From positions 1-61,239 of the forward strand of contig JAFRGA010000007.1 of the NCBI GenBank assembly GCA_017434045.1: a stretch of 61,239 bases of DNA, given 5' to 3'. This document shows positions 34,055 to 43,482 of the stretch, piece after piece (position 1 is the first letter of the stretch; the number at the start of each line of letters is the position of its first letter). The notes under the pieces were generated by a model that saw nothing but the letters and a program-made list of their open reading frames with translations, was not told where the DNA came from and searched no databases. The stretch is from Eggerthellaceae bacterium. Its GTDB lineage: Bacteria; Actinomycetota; Coriobacteriia; Coriobacteriales; Eggerthellaceae. The translations under genes and the position numbers were made by a program.

Positions 34055-34483
34055 TCATTCTTGGAACAGCCCACTGCCGGGCTCGGTCCATTGGTGGTTG
34101 AATTTCACTACTGGGATATCGGGAATCTTCACGGCGATCTGATAATCGTCCTCGTAGACGATTTCGCCTGGCGAGTTTGTGTAAACCACATAAAACGGAT
34201 GGTTGTACCGCTCCAGGAGCCACATGGCGGGCGTGATCATCCGCATCATGAGTTCGGTGTTCTCGGTTTTGAAGAAGCAGACCACGCGTTCGTGGTTCAT
34301 GCAGGGCTCTGGGAATGGCAGTTCTTCGGCGAACCACGAGTCTATCTCCTTGAAAAGCTCGACGTCCTCGTCCTCCATGACGTCTTGCTGTATGAGCTTC
34401 CAACATATGCTGAAGATGCCGGCAGCATACCCGGTAGTCTCAGAAACCTCTCTGCCTTGGATGCGCACATACTTGAAATCCAT
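34055..34483 (-). CDS. Conserved hypothetical protein
   Basis: 142 aa, soluble: DFKYVRIQGREVSETTGYAA, VELFKEIDSWFAEELPFPEP, ERYNHPFYVVYTNSPGEIVY. I recognise it as belonging to a conserved uncharacterised family in Firmicutes and Actinobacteria but cannot assign a role. GGCGG precedes the ATG. Upstream partner of the STAS gene. Confidence 0.7.
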   Translation of the reverse strand: MDFKYVRIQGREVSETTGYAAGIFSICWKLIQQDVMEDEDVELFKEIDSWFAEELPFPEPCMNHERVVCFFKTENTELMMRMITPAMWLLERYNHPFYVVYTNSPGEIVYEDDYQIAVKIPDIPVVKFNHQWTEPGSGLFQE

Positions 34484-34707
34484 TGCCGCCTACTTTCTCG
34501 AACGACACTGGCTGCTTCAATCGCTGTAATTGTACTATGGCTTCGCTGTCTGCCAAAACGCTTTCGCATGCTTTCTAGCTGACAGCACATATAATTAAGA
34601 GCGAGGAACGTAGTATGACGTGCACTTCAGCTCTAACGACATCACCCGCTCAGGTTGCGGCAAGCGCTCCGTCTTCGACTTCCGCCCCAGGTTCTAGCGG
34701 ATTCTCG

Positions 34708-34852
34708 TGCAGCGATGTCGGGGAAATGTACGTCTTTCGGCCCGCGCGGCACGCGGTTTTCCGCCCATTTCCCCCGTATCGCTGCAGCCCGTCGTACATT
34801 TCCCCCATATCCTTGCATGAAATTCTCCAGGTGCAGCGATATAAGGGAAATG
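34708..34852. repeat. Mosaic array 1: four 21-bp units in +,-,-,+ orientation
   Basis: Units resembling TGCAGCGATRT-GGGGAAATG at 34708-34728 (+), 34766-34786 (-), 34797-34817 (-) and 34832-34852 (+). The first two can pair as a 21-bp stem around a ~37-nt spacer. The array and its spacers closely resemble array 2 at 41843-42074. No gene is convincing between 34484 and 34999. Confidence 0.75.
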
Positions 34853-34999
34853 AACGTTTTCCCGCAGGTGCCGCTCTCCAGCCCATCATTGGCGGGATAA
34901 AAGGGATTGTTCCTTTTATGCTGCAAAACGTTGTGAGCAATACCCTATAATTCCAGGCAGCAGCACGCCTGGCCCCGTAAATAACGATTGGAGCTACCC

Positions 35000-35752
35000 A
35001 TGCAAAGCAAGCTTGTCGAAATGCTTCACCTCGACCTCGAGCCGGTGGGCATCTACTTCGGGAACACGGAAGCCGAGTGCGACGTGGTTGCGGAGCCGGG
35101 AAAGCGCAACTGCGTCGTGCCGTTTTTGCTCTCGGCCGCGCGCGGCAAGGTCGCGGGCATCGCGGAAGAGGGTTGCACCTGTCCTGGCGGCACCGTCGGT
35201 TTGTGCTTCGGCGACGGTTTCACGCGCAAGAACCCCAACATCCACAAGATGCTCTCGCAGGGCATGGGCGATGCGGCGCCCTCGCAGGCGCCTCCCATGA
35301 TGAAGGAGGGCGAGCGGTTCTTCTGCGACGAGGAAACCGCCCTCAAGTGGCGCAACGCCATGCCTTTTTCGGACAGGGGCTTTCCGCGCGTCGTCTTCGC
35401 CCCGGAAAGCCGCTGGGAAGAGGTCGGCGAGCCCGACCTCGTGCTTGTCTTCGCAGATGCCGATCGTATCTCGGCGCTCGTCACGATGCTGGGCTTCCAC
35501 AACGGGCGCATCGTGAACACCGTCGTGCCCTACGGCGCCGCGTGCCACTCGATCGTCTTCGCCGCAGAGCAGCTCGGCTCCGACGACCCGATGGCCGTGA
35601 TGGGCCTGTTCGACATCTCGCAGAGGAGCAAGGCGATCGCGAACTATTTGTCGCTCACGATGCCGCGTGTGCTTTGGGAGGGCCTGCAGGAAGGCCTGGA
35701 CAGAAGCTGCCTCACCACCCACTCGTGGAGGGAGATCGAGAAGAGGCTCTAG
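35000..35752 (+). CDS. DUF169 family protein
   Basis: 250 aa. DUF169 features: LVEMLHLDLEPVGIYFGNTE at the start, a GCTCPGGTVGLCFGDGF Cys-containing loop, and GRIVNTVVPYGAACHSIVFA. These proteins are common in anaerobic archaea and bacteria and are often near molybdo- or radical-enzyme genes; activity unknown. GGAGC precedes ATG 35000. Monocistronic. Confidence 0.85.
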   Translation: MQSKLVEMLHLDLEPVGIYFGNTEAECDVVAEPGKRNCVVPFLLSAARGKVAGIAEEGCTCPGGTVGLCFGDGFTRKNPNIHKMLSQGMGDAAPSQAPPMMKEGERFFCDEETALKWRNAMPFSDRGFPRVVFAPESRWEEVGEPDLVLVFADADRISALVTMLGFHNGRIVNTVVPYGAACHSIVFAAEQLGSDDPMAVMGLFDISQRSKAIANYLSLTMPRVLWEGLQEGLDRSCLTTHSWREIEKRL

Positions 35753-35886
35753 GGGAGGCCTGCAGCCACAGGGCATTTACCGTGACGTTGCGAATACCCT
35801 TCAGGTCTCCGTAGATCGGGCTGATATCTTTCTCTCCTGGGCGTCCGTTGCAGCTGGGAGATCTTGTGCGCATGTGCGCAGGTGAA

Positions 35887-37794
35887 TCAATATCGCCATT
35901 CGGCAGTCATCCCGCTGGCCGCCTCCAGGAACTGCTCTCGCGGGATGAAGAACCCCTTCTGAATGTTCGGCGCGGAGACGTACAGGATGCCGCCGTTCCT
36001 CTGGATCGACCAGGGATACGCGCCCGGTTCAGACGCCCAGCTGAAGTGCCCTTCTTCTCCGCTTTCGATTCCCTCGGCGAACCGCTTGAAATCTGCGAGG
36101 CTGCTCCCGATATAGCTGATGCGGAATCTAGTTGATTCGTCGTCGACGTCAATGTTGACCGACGCCCATCCGACACCGTCTATTTCGCCCGATACCCGGA
36201 ATGAATGCGTGAGCTCGCGCACCCTCTCCTCCCGGCTCAGCCTTTCGAAATACCGCCAGATGTTGGGCTTCAGGTCAAAGAGTTCGCCGTCTCCCGTACC
36301 AATCAGCAGATCGTCCGCCGCCGCTTCTGCAAAACGCGTGTCAAGGCTGGCTTCGGGGACTGGCTCATCTGCCGCAGGCCTCCATTCTGGCCACATTCTG
36401 CAGGCGTCCTCTTTGGTGAAGTAATCCGTATCCTCGAAGGCGTCTTCCGCAATGCTCACGCCTTCGGGCATGCGGACGAACAGCCTCTCGTTATGCCTGT
36501 TGATACCCATGCGGGCGAATGCCTTGCTGCCGATGGTCTTCACGGAATCGGGGATATAGAATGCATCGGCGTTGTCGTTTTCGCAAAATGCCGCCGCGCC
36601 GATGCCGGTAACGGGCTTGCCGTCGATTTCCTCGGGGATCACAACGCTGGCGTAAGGCGCATCGCCGACGCGCCCTGCATCTCCCGTGCGTCCCAAGATT
36701 ACGATCCCGCCGTTTTCGTCGGGTTCGGTGATCCACTCCCCGTCGCGCTCGGGCATCTCGAAGGTGAACTGCTTTCCCTCCCGGTCTGTGGACTTCAGGT
36801 CGAGCATAAAGGGTATCTCCGCGGCCTGCGCATTCCTGTCCGTCACGATTTCTTTCAGCGAGGCGAACCGCGCCAATGCCTTCCAGTAGTAGACTTTCAG
36901 GCTGCGGGGAAGGTCCAGCACTTCGGGGCCCCTCAGGTCCTGAACTGTGCCTCCGTCGATTTCGGTCGTTCCCTCGGGGAAGATCACCCTTTTCAATCCG
37001 GGGGTGGTGCAGCATATGCGGCCATCGATGAAAATGAGTCCGAATGTCACTCCCGGACCGACAAGTTTTACCTTGTCTGCGCCCTCGAATGCACTGCGGT
37101 TGAACTGTTTCATCCCCTTCGGAACGCGCACTTTTTTGAGCTGCTTGCAGTTCCTGAAAGCAGCGTTGCCGACCGCCTCCATGCCGTCAGGCAGGAAGAT
37201 CTCCTGCAGCGAGCTGCAGCCCTCGAAAGCCTGGATCCACACGGCTACAAGCGATGCGGGCAACGTGATCTGTTTGAGGTTAGTGCAGTTCAGAAAGGCT
37301 TTCCACTGGATGTACTTCAATCCTTCGGGTAGTTCGATCTCTTCCAAGGAAACACATCCGGCGAACATGCCCGGATTCACGCTTTTTAACCCTTCCGGCA
37401 GCCTGACGCTTTTCAGGCGCTTTGCGCCAGAGAAGGCTAGCTCTTCTAGCTTTATCGCCTGATCCGGGATGTAGATGCTCTCGAGGGGCGTATCTGAAAA
37501 CGCGCACTCCTGGATTCTGGTCAGGGAATTCGGCAGGGTGATGGTCCTGATTCCGCTCTTGAAGAAAGCGCGCTTTGCGATGGCCTGCACGCCTTCCGGG
37601 AGTATCACGCTCGTCACATGGTTGCAGAAAGCGAACGCTTCCTCCAGTATGTATTTGATGCCATCGGGGACTTTCACCTCTCCGCCGTCTCCGTCATACG
37701 AAAGCAGCCCGCCATTTCTGTTCGTGTGGAATACGTGCCTGCCTTCGCCGGTTCGGGTGCTGCTGGCAGCGTTCAGATTCTCGTTTCCGCTCAT
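35887..37794 (-). CDS. BspA-type leucine-rich repeat (LRR_5) protein
   Basis: 635 aa. From residue 40 to about 330 there are eight or more LRR_5 repeats of the form ITLPNSLTRIQECAFSDTPL and LPEGLKYIQWKAFLNCTNLK; another repeat block lies near 400-470 (PDSVKTIGSKAFARMG). The C-terminal ~150 residues are non-repeat (LSREERVRELTHSFRVSGEI; WSIQRNGGILYVSAPNI). Most BspA-like proteins are secreted, but this one has no signal peptide or anchor. GGGGAGC precedes the ATG at 37794. Confidence 0.85.
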   Translation of the reverse strand: MSGNENLNAASSTRTGEGRHVFHTNRNGGLLSYDGDGGEVKVPDGIKYILEEAFAFCNHVTSVILPEGVQAIAKRAFFKSGIRTITLPNSLTRIQECAFSDTPLESIYIPDQAIKLEELAFSGAKRLKSVRLPEGLKSVNPGMFAGCVSLEEIELPEGLKYIQWKAFLNCTNLKQITLPASLVAVWIQAFEGCSSLQEIFLPDGMEAVGNAAFRNCKQLKKVRVPKGMKQFNRSAFEGADKVKLVGPGVTFGLIFIDGRICCTTPGLKRVIFPEGTTEIDGGTVQDLRGPEVLDLPRSLKVYYWKALARFASLKEIVTDRNAQAAEIPFMLDLKSTDREGKQFTFEMPERDGEWITEPDENGGIVILGRTGDAGRVGDAPYASVVIPEEIDGKPVTGIGAAAFCENDNADAFYIPDSVKTIGSKAFARMGINRHNERLFVRMPEGVSIAEDAFEDTDYFTKEDACRMWPEWRPAADEPVPEASLDTRFAEAAADDLLIGTGDGELFDLKPNIWRYFERLSREERVRELTHSFRVSGEIDGVGWASVNIDVDDESTRFRISYIGSSLADFKRFAEGIESGEEGHFSWASEPGAYPWSIQRNGGILYVSAPNIQKGFFIPREQFLEAASGMTAEWRY

Positions 37795-37838
37795 TATGTG
37801 CTCCCCGGTTTGGCCTGATGGTTTTCTTGAAGCTTTGC

Positions 37839-37929
37839 GGGACAAAAGGGAGTATCCCCTTTGTCTCATCCTGAGGCACTTCTTCAGGGGAGATGTCTCA
37901 TGTGGAAAAGGGGGTATCCCCTTTGTCCC
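37839..37929. repeat. Composite A-B-A palindrome block
   Basis: Family A at 37839-37867, family B at 37872-37900 (TGAGGCACTTCTTCAGGGGA and on) and family A again at 37901-37929 (TGTGGAAAAGGGGGTATCCC and on), back to back. Sits just upstream of the leucine-rich gene. Confidence 0.75.
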
Positions 37930-38240
37930 GCGGAAACCCCTGCCCTGAAAAAGCTCGTTCCGCCATTCTCAAGTCAGGCTAGGCTGAGCACGCGCACCTG
38001 TCAAGCATGCGATTTCCAGACTGAAGCAGGTGTTATGGTTTCGCCGTTTCCAGATTGTTCAGCACATCCAAGCTGCCGCGGAAAGAACGCATGTCTTTCT
38101 CTCAATCGCGCTGTCAAAACACAACCCCGTCCTTGGGTGAGGGTAGTGAAATAGGCAGCAGGTATCCGTTCCAGTTTAAGGTTTGCTTCAGGGTGCGCAG
38201 GTACAATCGCGCCATCGAGTATATGAGTGAAAGGTTCGAT

Positions 38241-40175
38241 ATGTTTAACGATGCATCAGTTTCGAGGCGTGGGTTCCTGGGATCGCTGGGAGCTGTGGGA
38301 GCGTTGGCGGCGGCCGCTGGATTGTTCGGCTGTAGCATTCAATCAGGGCAGGCGAGCGTTTCGGCTGATGCCGCGGGCAGCGCGACGAGCATTGGGACGG
38401 GCGCCAGATCGGGAAGCATCGCGATTGACCCTGCTGCTTGGGGGTACGATTCCGACAACGACGTGTACTACCAGATCGGAGTGCAGTACTGCGAAAGCCC
38501 GCAGGCACCGACCTACGAGAGCATGGGCATCTACGTGCCGGGTGCGTACTTCGACGCGACCGGAAACGGCGACGGCACTTTCACGTGTGCGCCCAGCGCC
38601 ACGGGCAAGGTGGCTGGTTACACCGCTGCCACGGCGCCTATTGTCATGCCCATCAACACGGCGGGCTACTCCGCTCAGGCGGCGCCCACCGAGTACAGCT
38701 CGAAGGGCATTGCCGACTATCTGGAAGCCGGGTTCGTGTATGTGTACGCCGGCTGCCGTGGCCGCAAGATGGATGATGCCGCCTGCGGTGCTGCGCCTTG
38801 GGGCGTCGCCGACCTGAAGGCGGCTGTGCGCACGCTGCGCTACAACGCCGACGTGCTGCCCGGCGACAAGGACCGCATCTTCAGCTTCGGTCATTCTGGC
38901 GGCGGTGCGCAGAGCGCTGTGCTGGGCGTGACGGGAGATGCCGATGGTTTCGGCGACTACCTAGCCGCCATCGGCGCGCCCATGGAAGACGCTGACGGCA
39001 ACGCGCTGTCCGATGCCATCAACGGGGCGATGTGCTGGTGCCCGATCACGTGCCTCATCGGTGCGGACATGGCCTACGAGTGGAACATGGGGCAGTTCGC
39101 GAACAGCGGAACGCGCGCCGAGGGGACCTTCACCCGCCAGCTCTCGCAGGACCTGGCGGCTGAGTATCGCGATTACGTGAACGTGCTAGGCCTCGTGAAC
39201 GCCGATGGATCCGCGCTGACGCTGCAGGATGGCGGCGAGGGCATCGCGTGCTCCGGTAGCTATTACGATTACGTGAAGGCACAGGTGGAAACATCGCTGA
39301 ACAACTTCTTGGCAGACACGGAGTTCCCCTACACGCCCTCGAACAGCTTCAATGCCGATATGGGCGCAGGTGGTGGATCCCATGGCGGGTCATCGGTCGG
39401 CAATTCGGGCGGTGGACCCTCCGGTGGGACGCCCTCTGACGGCGACCGTTCAGGCGAGGGGCATTCGGGCATTGGCCCGTCTGCCAGCGGCGGCCACTCT
39501 GCCGGCTTCGCACCTTCCGGCTCTTCCAGCTCCGTGGAGTCGACATCGTACGAGACCGTCGCAGACTACATCGCTGCGCTGAACGGCGATAACGCCTGGA
39601 TCACCTATGACGAGTCGACGAACACCGCTACCATCACGGGATTGGCGGGCTTTGTCGCTGCGTGCAAGTCTCCCTCGAAGGACGTGGGCGCGTTCGACGC
39701 GCTCGACCGCAGCCAAGCGGAGAACCAGGTTTTCGGCAACGAGAACACGGAGGGTCTGCACTTCGACGCCGCCATGGCCACGCTGCTCGCAAGCAACGCC
39801 GACGCGTATGCGAAGCTTTCCGATTGGAATGCCAATTACCCTTCCGCTTTCGAGGACGACCGCGCTTACGTGGACGCCCAAGGCAAGTCGAGCGATTTCC
39901 GCCAGGAACTCTACGATCCCATCTGCTACCTGTCGGGTGCCTACGAGGCTGCTGGCACGTCTACGCCGGCCGCGCACTGGCGTATCCGTACCGGCATCAC
40001 CCAGGGCGACACCGCCTTGACGACCGAGATTAATTTGGCGCTCGCGTTGGCCGCCGACAAGCGCGTGGCCGACGTCGACTTCGCGACCGTCTGGGGTCAG
40101 GGCCACACCATGGCCGAACGCACCGGCTCGAGCGCCGACAACTTCATCGAATGGGTCAACAGCTGCTGTATCTAG
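38241..40175 (+). CDS. Tannase-like (subtype B family) alpha/beta-hydrolase lipoprotein
   Basis: 644 aa. Tat signal SRRGFLGSLGAVGALAAAAG with lipobox LFGC. The body matches bacterial tannases: VQYCESPQAPTYESMGIYVP, GVADLKAAVRTLRYNADVLP, nucleophile loop FSFGHSGGGAQSAVLG, MCWCPITCLIGADMAYEWNM, a probable acid residue in AHWRIRTGITQGD and a probable His in WGQGHTMAER. A ~60-residue Gly/Ser linker near 375-435 splits the hydrolase. ATG 38241 has AAAGG upstream; ATG 38223 is an alternative. Expected to act outside the membrane on galloyl or other aromatic esters. Followed by a strong terminator. Confidence 0.82.
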   Translation: MFNDASVSRRGFLGSLGAVGALAAAAGLFGCSIQSGQASVSADAAGSATSIGTGARSGSIAIDPAAWGYDSDNDVYYQIGVQYCESPQAPTYESMGIYVPGAYFDATGNGDGTFTCAPSATGKVAGYTAATAPIVMPINTAGYSAQAAPTEYSSKGIADYLEAGFVYVYAGCRGRKMDDAACGAAPWGVADLKAAVRTLRYNADVLPGDKDRIFSFGHSGGGAQSAVLGVTGDADGFGDYLAAIGAPMEDADGNALSDAINGAMCWCPITCLIGADMAYEWNMGQFANSGTRAEGTFTRQLSQDLAAEYRDYVNVLGLVNADGSALTLQDGGEGIACSGSYYDYVKAQVETSLNNFLADTEFPYTPSNSFNADMGAGGGSHGGSSVGNSGGGPSGGTPSDGDRSGEGHSGIGPSASGGHSAGFAPSGSSSSVESTSYETVADYIAALNGDNAWITYDESTNTATITGLAGFVAACKSPSKDVGAFDALDRSQAENQVFGNENTEGLHFDAAMATLLASNADAYAKLSDWNANYPSAFEDDRAYVDAQGKSSDFRQELYDPICYLSGAYEAAGTSTPAAHWRIRTGITQGDTALTTEINLALALAADKRVADVDFATVWGQGHTMAERTGSSADNFIEWVNSCCI

Positions 40176-40184
40176 CCGAGCGCG

Positions 40185-40233
40185 AAACTCCCGTTACACG
40201 TCCGAACTCGGTCAGCGTAACGGGAGTTTTGTT
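40185..40233 (+). terminator. Rho-independent terminator of the tannase-like gene
   Basis: AAACTCCCGTTAC pairs with GTAACGGGAGTTT, followed by TTGTT, 10 bases after the stop codon. Confidence 0.85.
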
Positions 40234-40273
40234 CGCGGACTATCGAGGCCATGAGCTCGCAGGCTTCCTGGAG

Positions 40274-40361
40274 GAGATACTTCTCCAAGGGGGATGTCTC
40301 AATCCGAGACGCTTCTCCAAAGGGCTGTCTCATGTGGAAAAGGGGGCATCCCCTTTGTCCC
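40274..40361. repeat. Composite B-B-A palindrome block
   Basis: Family B at 40274-40300 and 40306-40331, then family A at 40333-40361 (TGTGGAAAAGGGGGCATCCC and on). Confidence 0.7.
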
Positions 40362-40786
40362 GCTAATGACGGATCGGCCAGCTATCTGCGCGTACCTCAC
40401 CGTTGCCGGTCCGTAGCCTGAAATTCTGCTTCCAGCCACACTTCTTGCAGACGGCAACGGGCATGCGGGCCGGATGCTCTTGCTTTCCACCTTGCAGGGC
40501 CTCTACTCGCTGCCGACGATGATGGCCTTCTCGCGCGCCCTCTGCCTGGGCAGGGATGTGACCTGCGGGCAGTTCGCCCTGTTGCGCGCGGGGGAGGGGA
40601 GCCTTGCTGGTTTTTGCTCCGCCACGCTCGCCCAACTGGGAGAAGCGCAACTCGAGGCGATGAAGGCGGTCGAGGCGCTGCCGAAACGAAAGTGAACCGT
40701 TTGAGACACTTCTCCAGGGTACTGTCTCGCTGGGGAACTGCCTCACTTGCGGATGAGGCACTTCTCCAGGGGAACTGTCTCATTCA
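40362..40786. repeat. Degenerate stretch ending in two family-B palindromes
   Basis: No supportable gene. A minus-strand frame ends AVCKKCGWKQNFRLRTGNGE, a possible zinc-knuckle remnant, and a + frame (QLEAMKAVEALPKRK) has no ribosome site. Family-B copies lie at 40703-40728 and 40754-40782, the second abutting the end of the radical SAM gene. Confidence 0.5.
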
Positions 40787-41692
40787 CTAGGCCGTGGCGG
40801 CCTTGCCGAGCGAACCGCCGTGGATCATCTCGCGCATCATGCGCGCGTAGCGCTCGTCTATCTTGGGGATGCGGTCGTCCAAAAGCGCGAGCATCTTTTC
40901 CTTGTCGGCCGGAAGCCCTCCCTCGAAGCGGATGACGTCGGAATCGTGCGAGCAGTTCACCGTGGTCTTGCAGTCGAGGTGCTCGACGAACGCGCGTATC
41001 TCCTGGGCCATCTCGACCTCCGTCGGGGCCACCCAGCGGCCGGATTCGATGTCCTTGGCGAGCGGCCAGGTCTTAACCGGCGCGAGGCACACGACCAGGA
41101 TGGTAGTGGGGGACGCCTTGCTGAAGGCCTCGGCGGAGGCGATGGCGTTCTCGATCCCGCGGCCGGCGCCGGCGAGACCGGCAAGGTAGAAGTACGTGAA
41201 GTCCATGCCCGCGTCGTGCAGGCGCAGCCCCTGCTCGATGACGTCTTGCGCCGTGTGGCCCTTCTCGACGAACTCGAGCACGCTGTCCAATCCGCTCTCC
41301 GCGCCGATATCAAGGTCGTTCACGCCGCGCTCGGCGAGCAGCCTCAGCTCGGAGTCGCTCTTGCCCTTCACGTCCAGAATGCGGCAGAAGCCGCCGTAGC
41401 TGTTCACCTGCGGGATGCGCTCCTCGACCGCGTCGAACACCTCTACCAGGTGCTTCGTCGGGAGCCCGTAGGGGTTGCCGCCGGCGAGGTAGATGCGCCG
41501 CGTCAGGAGCGTCGCCTTGCGCGCGATTTCGTCGATGTTGTCGATCACCTGGTCCATCGGGTAGAGCTTGAACGGGTAGTTGCGGTAAATCCCGCAGAAC
41601 TTGCACCTGTTGTACGTGCACCCTTCGGCTATCTCCAGCATCGGGCATGTCATGTCGCGGGGGGCCCGGACGAGCGGCTGAGTTCTGCGCAT
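40787..41692 (-). CDS. Radical SAM protein (Elp3/MiaB-type B12-independent barrel)
   Basis: 301 aa. The cluster motif is EGCTYNRCKFCGIYRNYPFK (CxxxxCxxC spacing typical of the Elp3/HemN-like branch), followed by RRIYLAGGNPYGLPTKHL (GGNP in place of GGEP), DLDIGAESGLDSVLEFVEKG and DFTYFYLAGLAGAGRGIENA. AGAGGAC precedes the ATG. This branch includes coproporphyrinogen-type and peptide-modifying enzymes; the substrate cannot be assigned. Monocistronic. Confidence 0.85.
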   Translation of the reverse strand: MRRTQPLVRAPRDMTCPMLEIAEGCTYNRCKFCGIYRNYPFKLYPMDQVIDNIDEIARKATLLTRRIYLAGGNPYGLPTKHLVEVFDAVEERIPQVNSYGGFCRILDVKGKSDSELRLLAERGVNDLDIGAESGLDSVLEFVEKGHTAQDVIEQGLRLHDAGMDFTYFYLAGLAGAGRGIENAIASAEAFSKASPTTILVVCLAPVKTWPLAKDIESGRWVAPTEVEMAQEIRAFVEHLDCKTTVNCSHDSDVIRFEGGLPADKEKMLALLDDRIPKIDERYARMMREMIHGGSLGKAATA

Positions 41693-41842
41693 TGCCAGTC
41701 CTCTCTAAAAGGGGGCGCGTTTCGCTCATGTTATCACGTGGGGGTTACCCGCGAGCGGCGTACTTCGTCAATTCGTCGGTAACTGCTTTTGCATGCCATC
41801 TCAGCTGCAATAGAAAAGACGTGACTTCTAACCCTTTTCCGT

Positions 41843-42074
41843 GCATTTCCCCCATATCGTTGCATCTGAGAAATCTCGTGCAGCGATGTTGGGGAAATGA
41901 GCGCTTTTCAGCTCGTGCGGCATGCGGTTTTCCGCCCATTTCCCCCGTTTCGCTGCAGGCCGGCGTACATTTCCCCCATATCCTTGCATGAGATTTTTCG
42001 GGTGCAGTGATATGCGGGAAATGAACCTTTTCCCGCACGTGCCGATCTCCGGGGTGCAGTGATATGCAGGATAT
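41843..42074. repeat. Mosaic array 2: six 21-bp units in mixed orientation
   Basis: Units like TGCAGYGATATG-GGGAAATG at 41843-41863 (-), 41879-41899 (+), 41937-41957 (-), 41969-41989 (-), 42003-42023 (+) and about 42054-42074 (+, degenerate). Spacers such as GCGGTTTTCCGCCCA are shared with array 1 at 34708. Lies between the radical SAM and histidine kinase genes. Confidence 0.75.
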
Positions 42075-42302
42075 GAACGTTTTCCCGCATGTGCCGTTTC
42101 CCGGCGACGTAGGGATTGGCGGGGATGAGCGTTCTCCAGGCACACGGCCATGCTTTAACTCGCGCACGAACAGCACGTCGAGCTTCTTGTCGGGTAACGA
42201 AGGTATCGCGCTTGGGAACGTTTGGATTTGTCTCGCGCGAAAACGGCGGTGGCGACGTACACTGGTTACAGAGGGCAAACCATGTGAGAAAGGGTGCCTG
42301 GC

Positions 42303-43448
42303 ATGGTCGTTACCGAATCGTCGTGGCAAAGCCGCGTATCGTATGTCGGGGACTTCTTCGACAACGTGCAATGGCTCGAAGAACCGCGCGTCCTGTATCA
42401 GTCAATAGCGGACGAGCTCCGAAAGGTCGTAGGATGCGACACGGTGAGCCTGCGCATGCTCTCGGTGGCAGGCGACGAGATGATTGGGTACGCAACCTCA
42501 GGTTCGGCGAAAACCCTGGTGCAGGATAGCTTCACCTCGCTTCCCCTCAATGTGGGTCGCATGCCCCTGCTCGTCGAAACGCATCAGCCAATCGTCTACG
42601 ACCTTTTAAACCCAAACGAATCGGACGTTAAGTCCGAGACCGGCGTCGAGCTGGGCTATCGGTACTGCGTGACGGCTCCGATGCTGTTCAATGGCGAGCT
42701 CATCGGCGTCATCGACTTCATCTATCGCGATGGCGAGTTCAGCGAAGAGGACGTTCCGTGGCTCTTGGAGCTGTGCCGGGTCGTCGGGTCGGCTATGGGT
42801 ATGGTGGGCGTTTCGGAGCGCATGACCGAGTTGCGCATCGCCGACGAGGTCAGGCGCATCGGCATTGAGCTGCACGATAGCCTGGCCCAACCCGTGAGCG
42901 TGGTGGCGCTCGAGGCCGACAAGGCGCTCATGGCGCTCGACGAGGGTGACGTCGAAACGCTGCGCCACGGTTTGCTGCGACTCCGCGAGGCGAGCGTGCA
43001 GGCCTGCAATTCCATTCGCCATGAAGTACTCGTGCTGGGGGAAGGCGTTGACGAGCGCGAGGACCTATCCGACGTGGTCGAGCGCTTCGCCACGAGATTC
43101 TCCTCGCAATGGGGGCTGAAGGTGCTATTCGAACGCCCAAACAACGCAATCATGGTCACGAAGAATGTGGGGGATCAGGTCCTGCGCATCCTCAACGAGG
43201 CGTTGGGCAACGTGGTGCGCCATGCGAGGGCGGGCGAGGTCGTAGTTGGGCTCTCATCGGGCAGCGGCATGCTCAGCCTTCGCGTCGAGGACGATGGTTG
43301 CGGTTTCGACATGCGTACGCTCCCAGCCGAGAAGATGGGACTGCGCATTATGAAAGAGCGCGCGAGCAAGGTCGGGGGAAAGCTCGTCGTTGCCTCGGTG
43401 CCAGGCGAGGGGACGTCGCTTGTCGCGGACATTCCGCTTTCTGCATAA
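42303..43448 (+). CDS. GAF-domain sensor histidine kinase, NarX/DegS (HisKA_3) type
   Basis: 381 aa, cytosolic. A GAF domain at about 20-175 (VGCDTVSLRMLSVAGDEMIG; YCVTAPMLFNGELIGVIDFI), a HisKA_3 helix with the phospho-acceptor His in RRIGIELHDSLAQPVSVVAL, and an HATPase_c domain (ILNEALGNVVRHARAGEVVV; VEDDGCGFDM; KMGLRIMKERASKVGG). No membrane segment, so it senses a soluble signal through GAF. AAAGG precedes ATG 42303. The response-regulator gene follows within 35 bases, and transhydroxylase cluster A lies immediately beyond. Confidence 0.9.
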   Translation: MVVTESSWQSRVSYVGDFFDNVQWLEEPRVLYQSIADELRKVVGCDTVSLRMLSVAGDEMIGYATSGSAKTLVQDSFTSLPLNVGRMPLLVETHQPIVYDLLNPNESDVKSETGVELGYRYCVTAPMLFNGELIGVIDFIYRDGEFSEEDVPWLLELCRVVGSAMGMVGVSERMTELRIADEVRRIGIELHDSLAQPVSVVALEADKALMALDEGDVETLRHGLLRLREASVQACNSIRHEVLVLGEGVDEREDLSDVVERFATRFSSQWGLKVLFERPNNAIMVTKNVGDQVLRILNEALGNVVRHARAGEVVVGLSSGSGMLSLRVEDDGCGFDMRTLPAEKMGLRIMKERASKVGGKLVVASVPGEGTSLVADIPLSA

Positions 43449-43482
43449 TACTGGACAACCCGTTTGTGGCTTGGGGGAAGTC

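Noticed and set aside
34642..34940. Overlapping frames around 34.7 and 41.9 kb with repeated peptides such as YGGNVRR
   Set aside because: They arise from the mosaic repeat arrays; similarity is at DNA level including spacers, and none has a ribosome site.
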